Of a stretch of DNA of 64,000 bases, positions 42,188 to 53,300 are shown in pieces. The stretch covers positions 31,533-95,532 of the forward strand of contig SVMZ01000007.1 of the NCBI GenBank assembly GCA_015067185.1. The letters are read 5' to 3'. Origin of the DNA: Oscillospiraceae bacterium (GTDB lineage Bacteria; Bacillota; Clostridia; Oscillospirales; Ruminococcaceae). Every line of letters starts with the position of its first letter. Position 1 is the first letter of the stretch. The notes beneath the pieces were generated by a model. That model was not told the DNA's origin and did no database searches. It was given only the letters and a program-made list of their open reading frames with translations. The translations under genes were made by a program, and so were the position numbers.

Positions 42188-42496
42188 TTATTTTTCCAAT
42201 ACAGTAATATCAGGCATTAAGTTAGAGGCAAACAGATCATATTTGATGACGAAACGCTCTTCGTTCAACTGGACACCGTAATGCTCGATCAAATATTCTG
42301 CAGAGGGAGGATATGCCCCCTCCATAGCGTAGCAAGAGACAGCAGCACGTGTTAATGCACGCTCCAGCTGATCTTTTTCCTCCGAAGCGCTGCCGGAGCT
42401 CAAATTGTTAATGCTGAAAATAAAGAAAAGGAAAACCGATGCTGCCGCAATGAAAAAAAAGAGAGGATAAAAGCGGCGCAAAGACTTTTTTTTCAT
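42188..42496 (-). CDS. Small pilin-like membrane protein
   Basis: 102 residues: KKKSLRRFYPLFFFIAAASVFLFFIF anchor, then a short domain with DQLERALTRAAVSCYAMEGAYPPSAEYLIEHYGV. The CYAxEGxYPPSxxYLxxxYG stretch resembles the end of GspG-like major pseudopilin domains, but no prepilin cleavage motif is visible. The start was moved from the track's GTG at 42505 to the ATG at 42496 because AAGGTG abuts the former. It lies 10 bp after the PilC-like gene. Confidence 0.65.
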   Translation of the reverse strand: MKKKSLRRFYPLFFFIAAASVFLFFIFSINNLSSGSASEEKDQLERALTRAAVSCYAMEGAYPPSAEYLIEHYGVQLNEERFVIKYDLFASNLMPDITVLEK

Positions 42497-42506
42497 AGAT
42501 AGCACC

Positions 42507-43559
42507 TTACCCTATTGTATTCATAATATCGGTGAGGGGGAGCATAACCGAAAGTAAGATGGCTCCTACCATCAAAGAGGTGATAAGTACCATAAAGGGT
42601 TCAATTTTTGCTACTGTGCCTTCAAGGGCTTCCTCTGCATCAGCAGTCATTCGTGATGCAATGTTATCCATTGCAGTATCTGCATTTCCGGCGAGAAGAC
42701 CGACAGAAAGCAGGCGACAGGCGGCAGGTGTGAGAAGCTCTGCATCCTTTAATGCAGGCACCAAATCTGTACCGGCATCAACGGCTTTCAAAGCCTTTTC
42801 GCAGCGAGCCAAAGCGTAGGGTCTGTCCTGCAAAAGGGTGCTCGCCAAACGTAAACCCTCCTCGGTAGGAAGTCCCGAGGCAAAAGCCATGGCAAAAGCG
42901 CGGGCAAAGTAAGCATTATTTATCTTACGCATAACGCCTCTGTCACCGAAAAGCTTTTTAACAACATTGGTGATGCATTGGCTGAGGGAGGGAAGGAGCT
43001 GCACAACTAAAATAAAAATAAGCACAAGAGCCAGAAAAATACCGATGTAAGGAAGGGCCTGCCCGAAGAAATCGCCGATTTTCAAAAGAAGTGCAGCAAT
43101 TCCGGTCAAAGAACCACCTAAGGATGCATAGACTTCGTTAAAAATGGGGAACACTTTTATCAGCAGGACGGCAATAACTACCATCATCATAAGAAGAAGC
43201 ACGGAAGGATAGGCGAAAGCGCGGGTAAGACTGCGGCGAAGGCGGTCTTTATTCTCATAGTCAGCGGAGAGGGCTTCCAGGGCTTCCTGCGTTCTTCCGG
43301 CATACTCGGACATTTGAAGCAGGCCGGTTACGTGAGAGGGGAAGAGCTCTGTTTCTTCCAAAGCTTGATAAAAGGGGGTTCCCACCTCAAGACAGGCCGC
43401 AGTATTCTGAAGCATCTCACTGAATGCTTTATCTTCTTCCTCATCAGAGAGCAGCATCAGGGCATCGTCCAGACGGATGCCGGAATGCATCAGAAGAGCA
43501 AGCTGATGGAAAAGATCGGCAAGCATTCCATCATTGAGCTCAAGTTTGTTCTGATTCAT
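42507..43559 (-). CDS. pilC: Type II secretion / type IV pilus inner membrane protein PilC-like
   Basis: 350 residues with two GspF repeats. LFHQLALLMHSGIRLDDALMLL and ALEVGTPFYQ-like helices form the first cytoplasmic domain, followed by a helix (AYPSVLLLMMMVVIAVLLIKVFPIF). The second repeat (YFARAFAMAFASGLPTEEGLRLASTLLQ) ends in IEPFMVLITSLMVGAILLSVMLPLTDIM. This is the platform protein of a pilus or pseudopilus machine that couples the motor ATPase to pilin assembly. It lies 14 bp after the transglutaminase gene. Confidence 0.9.
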   Translation of the reverse strand: MNQNKLELNDGMLADLFHQLALLMHSGIRLDDALMLLSDEEEDKAFSEMLQNTAACLEVGTPFYQALEETELFPSHVTGLLQMSEYAGRTQEALEALSADYENKDRLRRSLTRAFAYPSVLLLMMMVVIAVLLIKVFPIFNEVYASLGGSLTGIAALLLKIGDFFGQALPYIGIFLALVLIFILVVQLLPSLSQCITNVVKKLFGDRGVMRKINNAYFARAFAMAFASGLPTEEGLRLASTLLQDRPYALARCEKALKAVDAGTDLVPALKDAELLTPAACRLLSVGLLAGNADTAMDNIASRMTADAEEALEGTVAKIEPFMVLITSLMVGAILLSVMLPLTDIMNTIG

Positions 43560-43573
43560 TGGAGGACCCTCTC

Positions 43574-44917
43574 TCAGTAAATATATTTAACAGTATAATT
43601 GACGGCGGTGTTTCCCCCGGTGGAGGCAAGGGTGGGATCCATTCTCTGCCAGGCGACACCGTTAAAATAGATTACCCCGTCGATCCAGCCCTGGTCGGAA
43701 GACCATACGCTGATCCAGGCGTGGTATGCGGTTCCGGCATAGCCAACGACCAACTTGCAGGGGATACCCTGGCTGCGGAGCATACCGGTCATAAGAGCAG
43801 CATAGTCAAAGCAGATGCCGCGTCGCTGTGCAAGGACCTGGTCGAGGTTAGGAAGATAGCCGCTTTTGACGGTGGCGGCCTTCTGATAGTCATAGGAGAG
43901 ATTGTGTACGACAAAGTTATATACAGCACCAACTTTGTCCAGCAGGTTTTTCTTACCGGCCACAAGAGAGGCGGCTTTGTTCATGGTGTTGGTGGCATTT
44001 TCATAGTTGACATACTGGTTGGGACGAATAAATGGGGCAAACTGGTTGGCAAGATTTGCATGGAAGTTTGCCGATAAGACTGTAGCATAACGATTTCCGC
44101 TTACATTCTGGAATACCTTGACGAGATAACCGCCGCTTCCGTCGGAGAGAGGGAAGACGGTCCATTGTTGTGCGGGCAGATTATAGGTGTAGGTGGTACC
44201 GCTGGGGCCGGTTACCTGTACTTTGAGGCGTGCAGAAGAGGGAGCACCGTATTTTACCATAACATATCCATCGCGTGCATTGGAGTAATCTACAACGGCT
44301 GCATTGCCGGAAACAGTTTGGGTACCGGAAGCCACGGGACGCAGAAGGGTGATCTGCGCAGGCTGAAGCACCGGTTCCAAAGCGGCCGCCTCCTGTTTGA
44401 TCTGTTCGGGTTCTGTTATGGCTACCTCTTCAATAACTTCCGGAGAAGATTCCTGAGGAGTGGAGGACTCAGCCTTGGAGGAGGACTCAGCCTTGGAGGA
44501 GGACTCAGCCTTGGAGGAGGACTCAGCCTTGGAGGAGGACTCAGCCTTGGAGGAGGACTCAGCCTCGGAGGAGGACTCAGCCTCAGAGGAAGATTCAGCC
44601 TTGGAGGAGGACTCAGCCTCAGAGGAAGATTCAGCCTCAGAAGAGGATTCAGCCTCAGAAGAGGACTCAGCCTCAGAGGAGGACTCAGCCTCAGAAGAGG
44701 ATTCAGCCTCAGAGGAGGACTCAGCCTCGGAGGAGGATTCGGCCTCAGAGGAGGATTCGGCCTCGGAGGAGGATTCAATCTCAGAAGAAGATTCAGTCTC
44801 AGAAGAGGATTCCATAGGAATCGGTTTATTGGAATCGCGGAAAATAATCAAGGAAATAGAGAGCGAGAGCAAAACAACAGCACATACTATAAGTGGGATA
44901 ATGACTTTTTTCTTCAC
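43574..44917 (-). CDS. Membrane-anchored transglutaminase-like protein with Ser/Glu repeat stalk
   Basis: 447 residues. An N-terminal anchor (VIIPLIVCAVVLLSLSISLII) is followed by about 19 copies of a hexapeptide ESSS(E/K)A (residues about 36-150), a linker, a beta domain (residues about 190-280) and a transglutaminase-like core. The core includes RRGICFDYAALMTGMLRSQGIPCKLVVGY (catalytic Cys), AYHAWISVW (His) and WQRMDPT (Asp). Such cores act as peptidases or cross-linkers at the cell surface. The start is GTG after AAAGGAG. It is first in the pilin operon, so it may act on pili or cell wall. The stalk length is likely to vary between strains. Confidence 0.85.
   Translation of the reverse strand: MKKKVIIPLIVCAVVLLSLSISLIIFRDSNKPIPMESSSETESSSEIESSSEAESSSEAESSSEAESSSEAESSSEAESSSEAESSSEAESSSEAESSSEAESSSKAESSSEAESSSEAESSSKAESSSKAESSSKAESSSKAESSSKAESSTPQESSPEVIEEVAITEPEQIKQEAAALEPVLQPAQITLLRPVASGTQTVSGNAAVVDYSNARDGYVMVKYGAPSSARLKVQVTGPSGTTYTYNLPAQQWTVFPLSDGSGGYLVKVFQNVSGNRYATVLSANFHANLANQFAPFIRPNQYVNYENATNTMNKAASLVAGKKNLLDKVGAVYNFVVHNLSYDYQKAATVKSGYLPNLDQVLAQRRGICFDYAALMTGMLRSQGIPCKLVVGYAGTAYHAWISVWSSDQGWIDGVIYFNGVAWQRMDPTLASTGGNTAVNYTVKYIY
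44460..44812 (-). repeat. 18-bp tandem repeat encoding ESSS(E/K)A units
   Basis: About 19 in-frame 18-bp units. The plus-strand left end holds five near-identical units (gaggactcagccttggag), while units to the right are more diverged. This gradient suggests recent expansion at one end. Confidence 0.9.
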
Positions 44918-44962
44918 AAAAATAACTCCTTTAGTCCAAAATACAAGGATATAGCCTTTTCA

Positions 44963-44991
44963 ATTATACTATGTTTTAAAATATGTGTCAA
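44963..44991 (-). promoter_or_regulatory. Consensus promoter of the transglutaminase-pilus operon
   Basis: On the minus strand TTGACA (plus 44986-44991), a 17-bp spacer and TATAAT (plus 44963-44968). Confidence 0.85.
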
Positions 44992-45058
44992 TAGAAGGAG
45001 GAGGGTGTAAAAAAACGGAAAAACAGTAAAATAACGCGGGAAATCTAGCATTATAATC

Positions 45059-45099
45059 TTGCAAAAAACATTGAAAAGTGATAAAATTAAAAATATAAT
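45059..45099 (+). promoter_or_regulatory. Two overlapping promoters of the NRPS-locus regulator
   Basis: TTGCAA (45059) with TAAAAT (45082), and TTGAAA (45071) with TATAAT (45094), both have 17-bp spacers. Either or both could drive the BTAD gene and the NRPS locus. Confidence 0.6.
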
Positions 45100-45171
45100 G
45101 CGGTAAGTATAAGTATTTGATGCATTTGCATTTTAGCGTTTGATTTTTAGAGTGGTGAGGTGAGATTTTCT

Positions 45172-46398
45172 GTGGGAAAAATAAGCGTAAAAATGTTGGG
45201 CAGCTTCTCTGTCAGTACCGGAACGGAGACCCTTTCCGACAATGAAAACCGCTCACGGAAAATGTGGTTGCTGTTAGCATATTTAATATACAACAGAGGC
45301 AGAATCATAAGACAAAATGAGCTTATGGAGATGCTGTGGAATGAGAATGATAGTGAAATAAATTCCAACGGTGCCCTCAAGACTCTTTTTTACCGAATTC
45401 GTGCCGAACTGAATAAACTGTGGGATGGTGCAGGCAAACAGCTTATCATCAGCAAGGGTAACGGGTATGCATGGAATCAGGAATATGAGACAGAAGTGGA
45501 TTGTGAGGAGTTTGATAAGCTCAGTGAGATCATCTCACAAAAAGAAGAGGATTCTCTGGAAGAGACAATGGAGCTGTTCCGTCTCTACAGAGGAGAGTTT
45601 TTGGAACGTTTCCCGTCTGAGTTTTGGGTTATTCCTCTAGCTGCTTACTATCATAATATTTATATTCAACACCTTCTTCAGACGGTACCAATCATGTATG
45701 AAAAGCAGATGTATGAGGAATTGGCGGAATTCTGCCGCGATGCCGTATTGGTGGAACCCTTCAACGAGGAAATCCATGGTTGGTTGATGAAAGCCTATAC
45801 TGCGGTGGAGAAGCAGGGACTTGCTATCGAAGTATATCAGAAATTCAGTAATCGTCTGCTCTCGGAGTTGGGTGTTATGCCTTCCGAAGAGATACGCGCC
45901 ATTTATCATGAAGCAACCAAGAGCACCAATCAGCACATGCTTACCGTGTCCATGCTGCAGGAGCAGCTTCAGGAGGAATGCTCTGCTCCCGGTGCATTGG
46001 TTTGTGAATATGACTTTTTCCGCGTGCTTTATTTCTCTATGGCGAGATCGGTTTTGCGAAGCGGTATAGCGGTTCATATGGTGCTTCTCTCCATTAAAGA
46101 AAAAAAGGGAATCCAGCTGACTGAGAAAAAACGTGAAAAGATTATAGAAAACCTGAAGGAGGTTTTGCATGCATCTCTGCGCAGAGGTGATTCGGCAGCA
46201 AGGTGCAGTGCTCAGCAGTATGTAATTATGCTGCCGCAAGCCAATTTTGAAAACAGCCAGATGGTTTGTGAGCGTATCCTGAGGACATATTACCAGACAT
46301 ATTCAAGGGCAGACGCAGAGCTGCGTTACGAGGTGTTTCCGCTTAAGCCGGATGAAAAGGAGAATTTTGGATGGAGTCGAGAAGAGACCGGAAGATAA
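45172..46398 (+). CDS. BTAD/SARP-type regulator with degenerate GGDEF-like C-terminus
   Basis: 408 residues. Residues 1-95 form an OmpR-like winged helix (ISVKMLGSFSVSTGTETL onward, LLAYLIYNRGRIIRQNELMEMLW, GALKTLFYRIRAELNKL). Residues about 100-240 are the bacterial transcriptional activator TPR domain (EEIHGWLMKAYTAVEKQGLAIEVYQKFSNRLLSELGVMPSEEI). The C-terminal part (YDFFRVLYFSMARSVLRSG, LRRGDSAARCSAQQYVIMLPQ) resembles a GGDEF fold without the GGDEF motif. The start is the GTG at 45172, spaced from AGGTGAG; GTG 45160 is the alternative. It overlaps the next gene by 28 bp and is the likely local regulator. Confidence 0.82.
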   Translation: MGKISVKMLGSFSVSTGTETLSDNENRSRKMWLLLAYLIYNRGRIIRQNELMEMLWNENDSEINSNGALKTLFYRIRAELNKLWDGAGKQLIISKGNGYAWNQEYETEVDCEEFDKLSEIISQKEEDSLEETMELFRLYRGEFLERFPSEFWVIPLAAYYHNIYIQHLLQTVPIMYEKQMYEELAEFCRDAVLVEPFNEEIHGWLMKAYTAVEKQGLAIEVYQKFSNRLLSELGVMPSEEIRAIYHEATKSTNQHMLTVSMLQEQLQEECSAPGALVCEYDFFRVLYFSMARSVLRSGIAVHMVLLSIKEKKGIQLTEKKREKIIENLKEVLHASLRRGDSAARCSAQQYVIMLPQANFENSQMVCERILRTYYQTYSRADAELRYEVFPLKPDEKENFGWSREETGR

Positions 46399-47297
46399 TA
46401 TCCTCTTTCTGTGTTCCATTTTCTTTCAGTATAGAGAGTGGAATGGTTTTGGAGGGGGAGAGTGAAGAAAAAGTTTTTCTGGGATTTTCCGTTGCTGAAT
46501 TAGGAGGAAGTTCTTTTATAGAGCGGATGATTCCCGCAGAAAGGGAACAGTTTCTTTCTGTATTAACGGGAAAAAACGGCGATGATCCCGAGGTGGAGAT
46601 GCTGCTTTCTCTTTGCAGAAAAGATGGTTCGTTCGGTTTTGTTTTTATGCGCGGATGGGTGGTGCTTTCGGAGCAGGGAAACCGTGAAATTCAAGGAGTT
46701 ATGGTTGAGGCGGCAAAAACAGCAAAAATCTTTTCTGCGCTGAGAAGTGATGTGGAGAAATGGCGCGTCAAGCTTTCAGAGACGGAAGATATCGTCACTT
46801 CGCTTACACTTTATGCGGAAAAGGATCCACTGACACAAATTCTCAATACGGCAGCAACGCGCCGTCAGGCAGAGGAATATCTGCAGGGAGAGAACAAAAA
46901 CTGCGCATTGATCATTATCGATATGGATGATTTCAAGCAGATCAATGATTCCTACGGGCATATGACGGGAGATGAGGTGCTTATCAACGTTGCAAAGATA
47001 ATACGCAAACTGTTTAGAAGCAGAGATATTGTCGGGCGTATTGGCGGAGATGAGTTTTTGGTGCTGATGAAAGATGTCTCCGAAAAAGAGATTCTCGCAA
47101 CAAGGTGCTCTCAGATTTTAGAGGAGATCAAAAATATACGATGCAATTCTATGACTGAAAATGAGATCAGCTGTTCGGTAGGTGCAGTATTTTCTTCGCA
47201 GGAGAATAATACATATGATGCTTTGTTTGCTGCCGCAGATAAGGCAATGTACCGTGTGAAGGGATCAGGTAAAGCAGAATTTCAAATAGAAGAGTAA
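46371..47297 (+). CDS. Diguanylate cyclase (GGDEF domain)
   Basis: 308 residues. Residues 1-105 look like a PAS-type sensor (MIPAEREQFLSVLTG, LLSLCRKDGSFGFVFMRGWVVL), then a short coiled coil and the GGDEF domain (DPLTQILNTAATRRQAEEYL, ALIIIDMDDFKQINDSYGHMTGDEVL, GRIGGDEFLVLMKD at about residue 223). The active-site GGDEF is intact, and RSRD five residues before it is a canonical inhibitory I-site. It should make c-di-GMP from GTP with product feedback. GGAGAATTTTGG precedes the ATG, which lies inside the BTAD gene. The NRPS follows 32 bp later. Confidence 0.93.
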   Translation: MESRRDRKIISSFCVPFSFSIESGMVLEGESEEKVFLGFSVAELGGSSFIERMIPAEREQFLSVLTGKNGDDPEVEMLLSLCRKDGSFGFVFMRGWVVLSEQGNREIQGVMVEAAKTAKIFSALRSDVEKWRVKLSETEDIVTSLTLYAEKDPLTQILNTAATRRQAEEYLQGENKNCALIIIDMDDFKQINDSYGHMTGDEVLINVAKIIRKLFRSRDIVGRIGGDEFLVLMKDVSEKEILATRCSQILEEIKNIRCNSMTENEISCSVGAVFSSQENNTYDALFAAADKAMYRVKGSGKAEFQIEE

Positions 47298-47329
47298 AAA
47301 GAATTATCAGAGAAAATAAGAGGTAAACG

Positions 47330-50300
47330 ATGGGTAAAGAGAGATTAGGGGAGCGTTTTCCGCTGTCATTGAGCCAGATAAATATCCTTAATCTTGAACG
47401 CACGCTCAGAGGTACGTCGGTCAACAACATCAGTACGACCATCCGTATTTCGGGACGTGTGGATTTTCATATGCTCGGACAGAGTATCCAGATGATTTTG
47501 GAGAGCGACCCGTCTCTTAATACACGCTTGGTTGAGGAAAATGGCGAGATTGTTCAGTACCATGCACCGTATGTAAAAGAAAACTTTCCTGTTTACGATT
47601 TTACCAATACCAGCCGCGAAGGAATTGAAAATTGGGAAAAAGCTGTTACCCATGAACTCATTCCGCTGATGGATAGTCCGCTCTATCGTTTTATTTTGTT
47701 CCGGGACGGCGAAAGCAGCGGAGGAATTCTTGTTAAACTGCATCACATTATCTCAGACGGTTGGTCGCAGATTTTGATCTGTAACAAAATCGGTCGAACA
47801 TATCTTGAGCTGCTTGCCGGCAAAACACCGGAGCTTCCCGAAGCCCCCAGCTATGAGCTCCATGTTATTGAAGAGCAGGAGTATCTGGATTCAAGGGCCT
47901 GCAGCAAAGACGAGCGCTATTGGAGAGAAATATTGCAGAGCAGCGGTGAGCCGTCCAGTCTGAAAGATGTGAACGGGGCTGCGATAAGTCCGGTCGGCTG
48001 CAGAAAAAGCTTTGATTTACCGGGAATTCTGAACCACGCGATACACGCTTTTTGTCTGGAAAACAGGGTTGCCCCCTTTGCTGTGTTTTATATGGCGCTT
48101 GCCATCTATTTCAAGAGGCAGGGAGGTGCGGACAATTTCACCATCGGTGTGCCGATTTTTAACCGCACCAACTACAAATTCAAACAAAGCACGGGAATGT
48201 TTGTAACAACACTGCCGTTTGTTAATGAAATTGATGACCAGTGGTCCCTCCGTCAGTTCAATGAGGTGCTGGCAGAACGCTGGTTGGAATTGCTGCGCCA
48301 TCAGAGGTATCCTTTCTCCAGAATCAGCAGTCTTTGTGGAAAAGATACCCGTTTGTTTAATATTGCCCTCTCCTATCAGGACAGTAAAATATTTGAAAGC
48401 AGAGATGCTTCGGTGATGTTCAGCGGACGCTGGCATTATTGCGGATATCAGGCAGAGCATCTCACCATCCATTTGACAAACCTCAAAAACCACTGCGAGT
48501 ATGCGGTGGATTACGACTATTTAACGCAGCTTTTTACCGAAGAGGAGATCGAAACGCTTCACAAAAATTTGTGCCATATCCTTTTTGAGACTCTTTCCGA
48601 TCCCGATCGTCCCATTCATAAGCTTAACATTCTCTCCATGGAGCAAAAAGAAGAGCTGATTTACCGTTTCAACCGGACTGAACGCTATCTGGAACCCAAA
48701 ACGGTGTATGAAGCTCTGATCGCCAATAACGTGCGTCATCTCAACAGAGCAGCTATTATTCATAATGGCGAGAGGACGTCCTATGGTACATTGTTCCAAC
48801 GCAGTTCCCAGTTTGTGGCTGCACTGGAATCCCTTAATCTTCAGCCGGAAAGCACGGTGGCAATTTATCTGCCGCGAGGGGCTGAGCTTGCTGCGGCTAT
48901 GATCGGTGTTTTGGAGGCCGGATGTGCTTTTGTTCTGCTTTCCGAAAGTTTGCCCAAAGAACGCATAAAAGTGATTCTGGAGCAGAGCGATACGGCTGCA
49001 GTGATAACCAGCGATACCAGAAAACGCCGGTTGCCTAAGGGAGATATCCCTGTTATTTTTACAGAGGATGCTGTTTTTGCGCTTTATCTCGGTTCCTCTT
49101 CTGTTTATAAAAAAGAAGAGGCCAGCGAAGATAATCTGGCTTATGTGGTTTATACATCAGGTTCCACAGGAGAACCTAAGGGTGTGGAGATAACTCATAA
49201 AAACCTTCTGAATCTGGCGCAGGAGATGAAAAATGTTTACGGTCAAGGTGCCGTGTTATCGCTTTGCAACATCGGTTTCGATGCATTTATGTTGGAAAGC
49301 ATGGTGGCGCTGCTCAACGGAAGAACAATCGTTATGCCGTTGGAGGAGGAAATTGATTCGCCGGAGCGTCTGGCCGCATTGATGAACGAATATGCGGTAG
49401 GCTTTTTTGCGCTTACGCCTTCCCGTCTTTCTGCATTTTTACAGAACAGAACCTTCCGCAGTGTTATGTGGCGGATGGAGAGTATTGTCTGTGGAGGAGA
49501 ACACTTCCCGCCGGAGCTTTTGAAAAAACTGAAACTCTGTACCAATGCAAGAATATACAATCAGTACGGACCGTCTGAAGCAACTGTCGCGGTCAGTATG
49601 AAAGAACTTTCTGCAGCAGATAAGATAACAGCAGGGGCTCCTCTCGGCAACTGCAGACTTTATGTTTTGGATCAATGGATGAATCCGCTGCCGATTGGCG
49701 GAAAAGGCCGTCTGTTTGTGGGAGGACTGTGTGTAGGACGGGGATACCGCAACCGTCCTGATCTTACGGAAAAAGTATTCAGAAATAATCCGTTTGTCAT
49801 TGATGACAGAATTTATGATACAGGTGATTTGGCCCACTGGACATCAGAGGGTGAGATCGTCCTTGCGGGTCGTGCAGACAGACAGGTCAAGCTGCATGGA
49901 CTCAGAATTGAACTGCAGGAGGTTTCGTCCTGCATCGAATCCTATCCCGGTGTGGCTGCCGCCTATGCCCGTATTTGTAAAGTGGGCGGACAGGATGTAC
50001 TTGGGGCATATTATGTTTCCGATGAAGAAATTGCGGAGGCGGAACTGCTTGCTCATACCGCTACATATCTTCCCTTGTATATGATTCCGGTGTTCCTCAC
50101 ACGGGTTTGCTGTTTTGAGACTACGGCAAACGGGAAAATAGACGAAAGCAAACTGCCGGTTCCGATTTCTGCTGCCCATACGGGGAAAGGCGCAGAGAGC
50201 GAGACGGCGCGTATTATTACTGAAATTTTCAGAGAAGTGCTTGACAGTGAAGATATTTTTGCAGACAGCGATTACTATCTTTGCGGAGGAAACTCTCTTA

Positions 50301-53300
50301 ACGCGCTGGAGACAATTCTTCATATTGAGGATGAGTTGGGCAAAAAAATCCGTGTGGCGGATCTTTATGCCTGCCGCACGCCTGCACGTCTGGCAGAACT
50401 GCTCGGCGATGCCGGATCGGTCAGAAAGGAAGCAGCCCCTGTTTTGGAAAAGGCGCCTGCTGATACCAATTATCCGCTTACCCATATTCAGCAGGGAATC
50501 TATATTCAAACCATTTTGGATACAGATGGCATCAATTATAATATGCCAGGCGCCTTTTTGTTGGAAAAGGAGCTTGATTGTGTTCGCCTTGAAGAGGCTT
50601 TCCGTGCACTCATCCGACAGGATCCCATATTCCGTACAGTGTTTGTACGGGATGAGAGCGGTGTTTCCGCGCAAATTCTGGATGAAGCAGAATTTGTGCT
50701 GGAAGAGATCCGCGCGGATAGTTATGATGAAGCTTGTATACAGTTTGTGAGGCCGTTCAAGCTCGACGAAGCACCTTTGCTTAGAGGTGCTGTTTGGCGC
50801 ACTCCTGACGGAAAGTGCTATCTCTTTATGGATAGCCACCACATTATTGGTGACGGTATGAGTACGCCGCTGGTGCTGCAGAGATTGGATAGGTTCTATT
50901 GCGGTGAAAAAGCCGAAGCCGCTTGGAATTTCTATGATTACACCTACTCTCTCCGTAAAATGGGGGAGGAAAAGCAGAAAAAAGATCTGGAGTATTGGAC
51001 TGACCGTCTGAAAGATATACCGGATCAGCTGATGCTCCCCACAGACAAAATTCCTCCTGCACGGTTTGATTTCAAAGGGAAAGAAACCGGTGTGGCAATT
51101 TCCGCAGCGCAAAGCCGTAAGATAGAAGAGTTTTGCCGTGAGAGCGGTTACTCGGAATATAATCTGTTTTTGGCGGCATGGGGACTGTTGCTCTCGGCCC
51201 TTTCAGGCGCAGAGGATTTTATCATCGGAGTACCGGTGGCAGGAAGAAATCTCGCCGGCAGCAATGCCATTTGCGGTCCTTTCATCAACACACTGCCCAT
51301 GCGTCTGAACCCGGAAAAGACACTTTCCGCTTTCGAATGGTTGAACCGTGTGCGTGATGAGATAACCGGTATGGTGGATCATGCATCTGTCGGTCTTGAA
51401 AACATTATTTCTGCGCTTGATCTCCCAAGGGGAGAACAGAATGCGCTTTACCGTGTTATGATGACCCAAAGCCCTGTGGATGAAAGCGGGTTTATGCTGG
51501 ATGGAGCAAAGTTGAATTTCTGTTCTATATCCACCGGTGCTGTAAAAATGGACCTCGTTCTGGAGCTGGCAAAGCAAGGGGAGAGTTATATACTCCGTTT
51601 CTCCTATGCCACCTCTCTGTTTGAAGAAGAGACCATCCGCTTCTATGGACGCTGTCTCACCTGTGCTGTTGAGCAGCTTATCCGTTATAAAGAAAAAGAA
51701 ATCTCTAAACTGTCGCTGATTACCTCTGCCGACAGGGAAAAATATTTGGAAGCCCCCAATTTTATTACTACACCGTTCTTTAACCGTCCGGTTCACCGTA
51801 TATTGAAGAGCCATGTGCTTCGGAAGCCGGACGATATTGCTGTGATCTGCCACGGTGCCTGTATGACCTACGGCGAATTGGAACGCCGTGCCTGTGCGAT
51901 TGCACGTTTTCTGGAGGATAAGGGTATTGCGGCCGGCGAATGTGTTGCTCTTTGTGTGAAGCGCAGCGCAGATATGATTGCGGCGATGTACGGTATACTG
52001 AAAGCGGGCTGTGCCTATATGTTCCTGCTGGATAGCTTCCCGGTTGCACGTCAGCTCAATATGCTGGGACTCTCCAAGGCAGCGCTCCTTATCTGCGACA
52101 GTGAGACGGTGCTGCCGCAGGATGCAGCGTATCCCTGCGAAATCTGCATGCTTCCTGAGGGAGAAGAGGAGGATTACGAGGAACGCCCTGTTACCGATGA
52201 TTCACTCGTCAACATTCTCTTTACATCAGGTTCCACCGGTGAACCTAAAGGGGTTATGCTGCGCCATCGTTCCGTAGCAAATCTGTGTGCGCAGATAAAA
52301 ACGCTCTTTGAGGATGCGGAAGGAAGCGTGCTCTGCTCCACTAACACTGTTTTTGATTGTTTCATCATCGAAACGTTGATTCCTCTTGCATTGGGCAGAA
52401 GCATTGTCATGGCAGACGAGGAAGAGATGCTGCTTCCCTGGAAGCTGGCAAAGCTTATGGAGGACAACAAAACGGAAATTCTCCAGATGACTCCCTCGCG
52501 GTTACAGATGTGCTTTGCCAACGAGGCGTTCTGTAGTGCAGCGAAACATATCCGCATTGCTCTTCTGGGCGGAGAAGTTTTAACAGAATCTTTGCGGGAC
52601 AAATTCTATCAGTACAGCAACGGAAAGCTGATGAATATGTATGGTCCCACCGAGTCGACGATCCTGACGGCTATGGGACAGGCTGAACCCGGAAAACATA
52701 TCACCATCGGTACAACGATGCAAAATGCAAGAGCCTATGTATTGGATGAAGCAGGTGTTCCTGTTCTTCCCACTGCCTGCGGTGAATTGTATATTGCAGG
52801 CGAATGCCTTGCTGCGGGATATGCTTCCCGACCGGAAATGACGGAAGAATTCTTTATGGATGACCCGTTCTTCCCGGGAGAAAAAATGTATCGCAGCGGT
52901 GATTTGGTTCGCAGACGTCTGGACGGCTGTTTTGACTATATCGGCCGTAAAGATCATCAGGTTAAGCTGAACGGGCAGCGTGTGGAGCTTTCCGAAATCA
53001 CATCTGCTATTAATCAATCCGGATTGGTTGTGCAGTCCGCCGTGGTGCCTCTCCGTAAAGGAGATGGCTCTATGGCTTTGTGCGCATTTTATGTTCCAGA
53101 CGGACAGGAATGCACGGAAGATGAGCTGATCAACAGTATCTCCCGGATACTTCCGGACTACATGGTGCCTTCTCATTTCATTAAGCTGGACAGCATGCCG
53201 ATGACGGCAACAGCCAAAACAGATATAAAGATGCTCCGCAGACTGGCCGAAGAATATGATTTTTCTGCAGAGGAGACCGGAATAACGGCGGCCATCCCCG

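Noticed and set aside
44456-44815. CRISPR array
   Set aside because: The repeat is an in-frame 18-bp coding tandem repeat without unique spacers.
44460-44954. 164-aa EDSASEE-repeat ORF and the Leu/Gly-rich 281-aa ORF on the plus strand
   Set aside because: Alternative readings of the 18-bp repeat in the transglutaminase gene; only the minus-strand frame joins an anchor and a catalytic domain.
49844-51112. 422-aa minus-strand ORF inside the NRPS
   Set aside because: Lies wholly opposite A1-C2 coding sequence and shows no domain.
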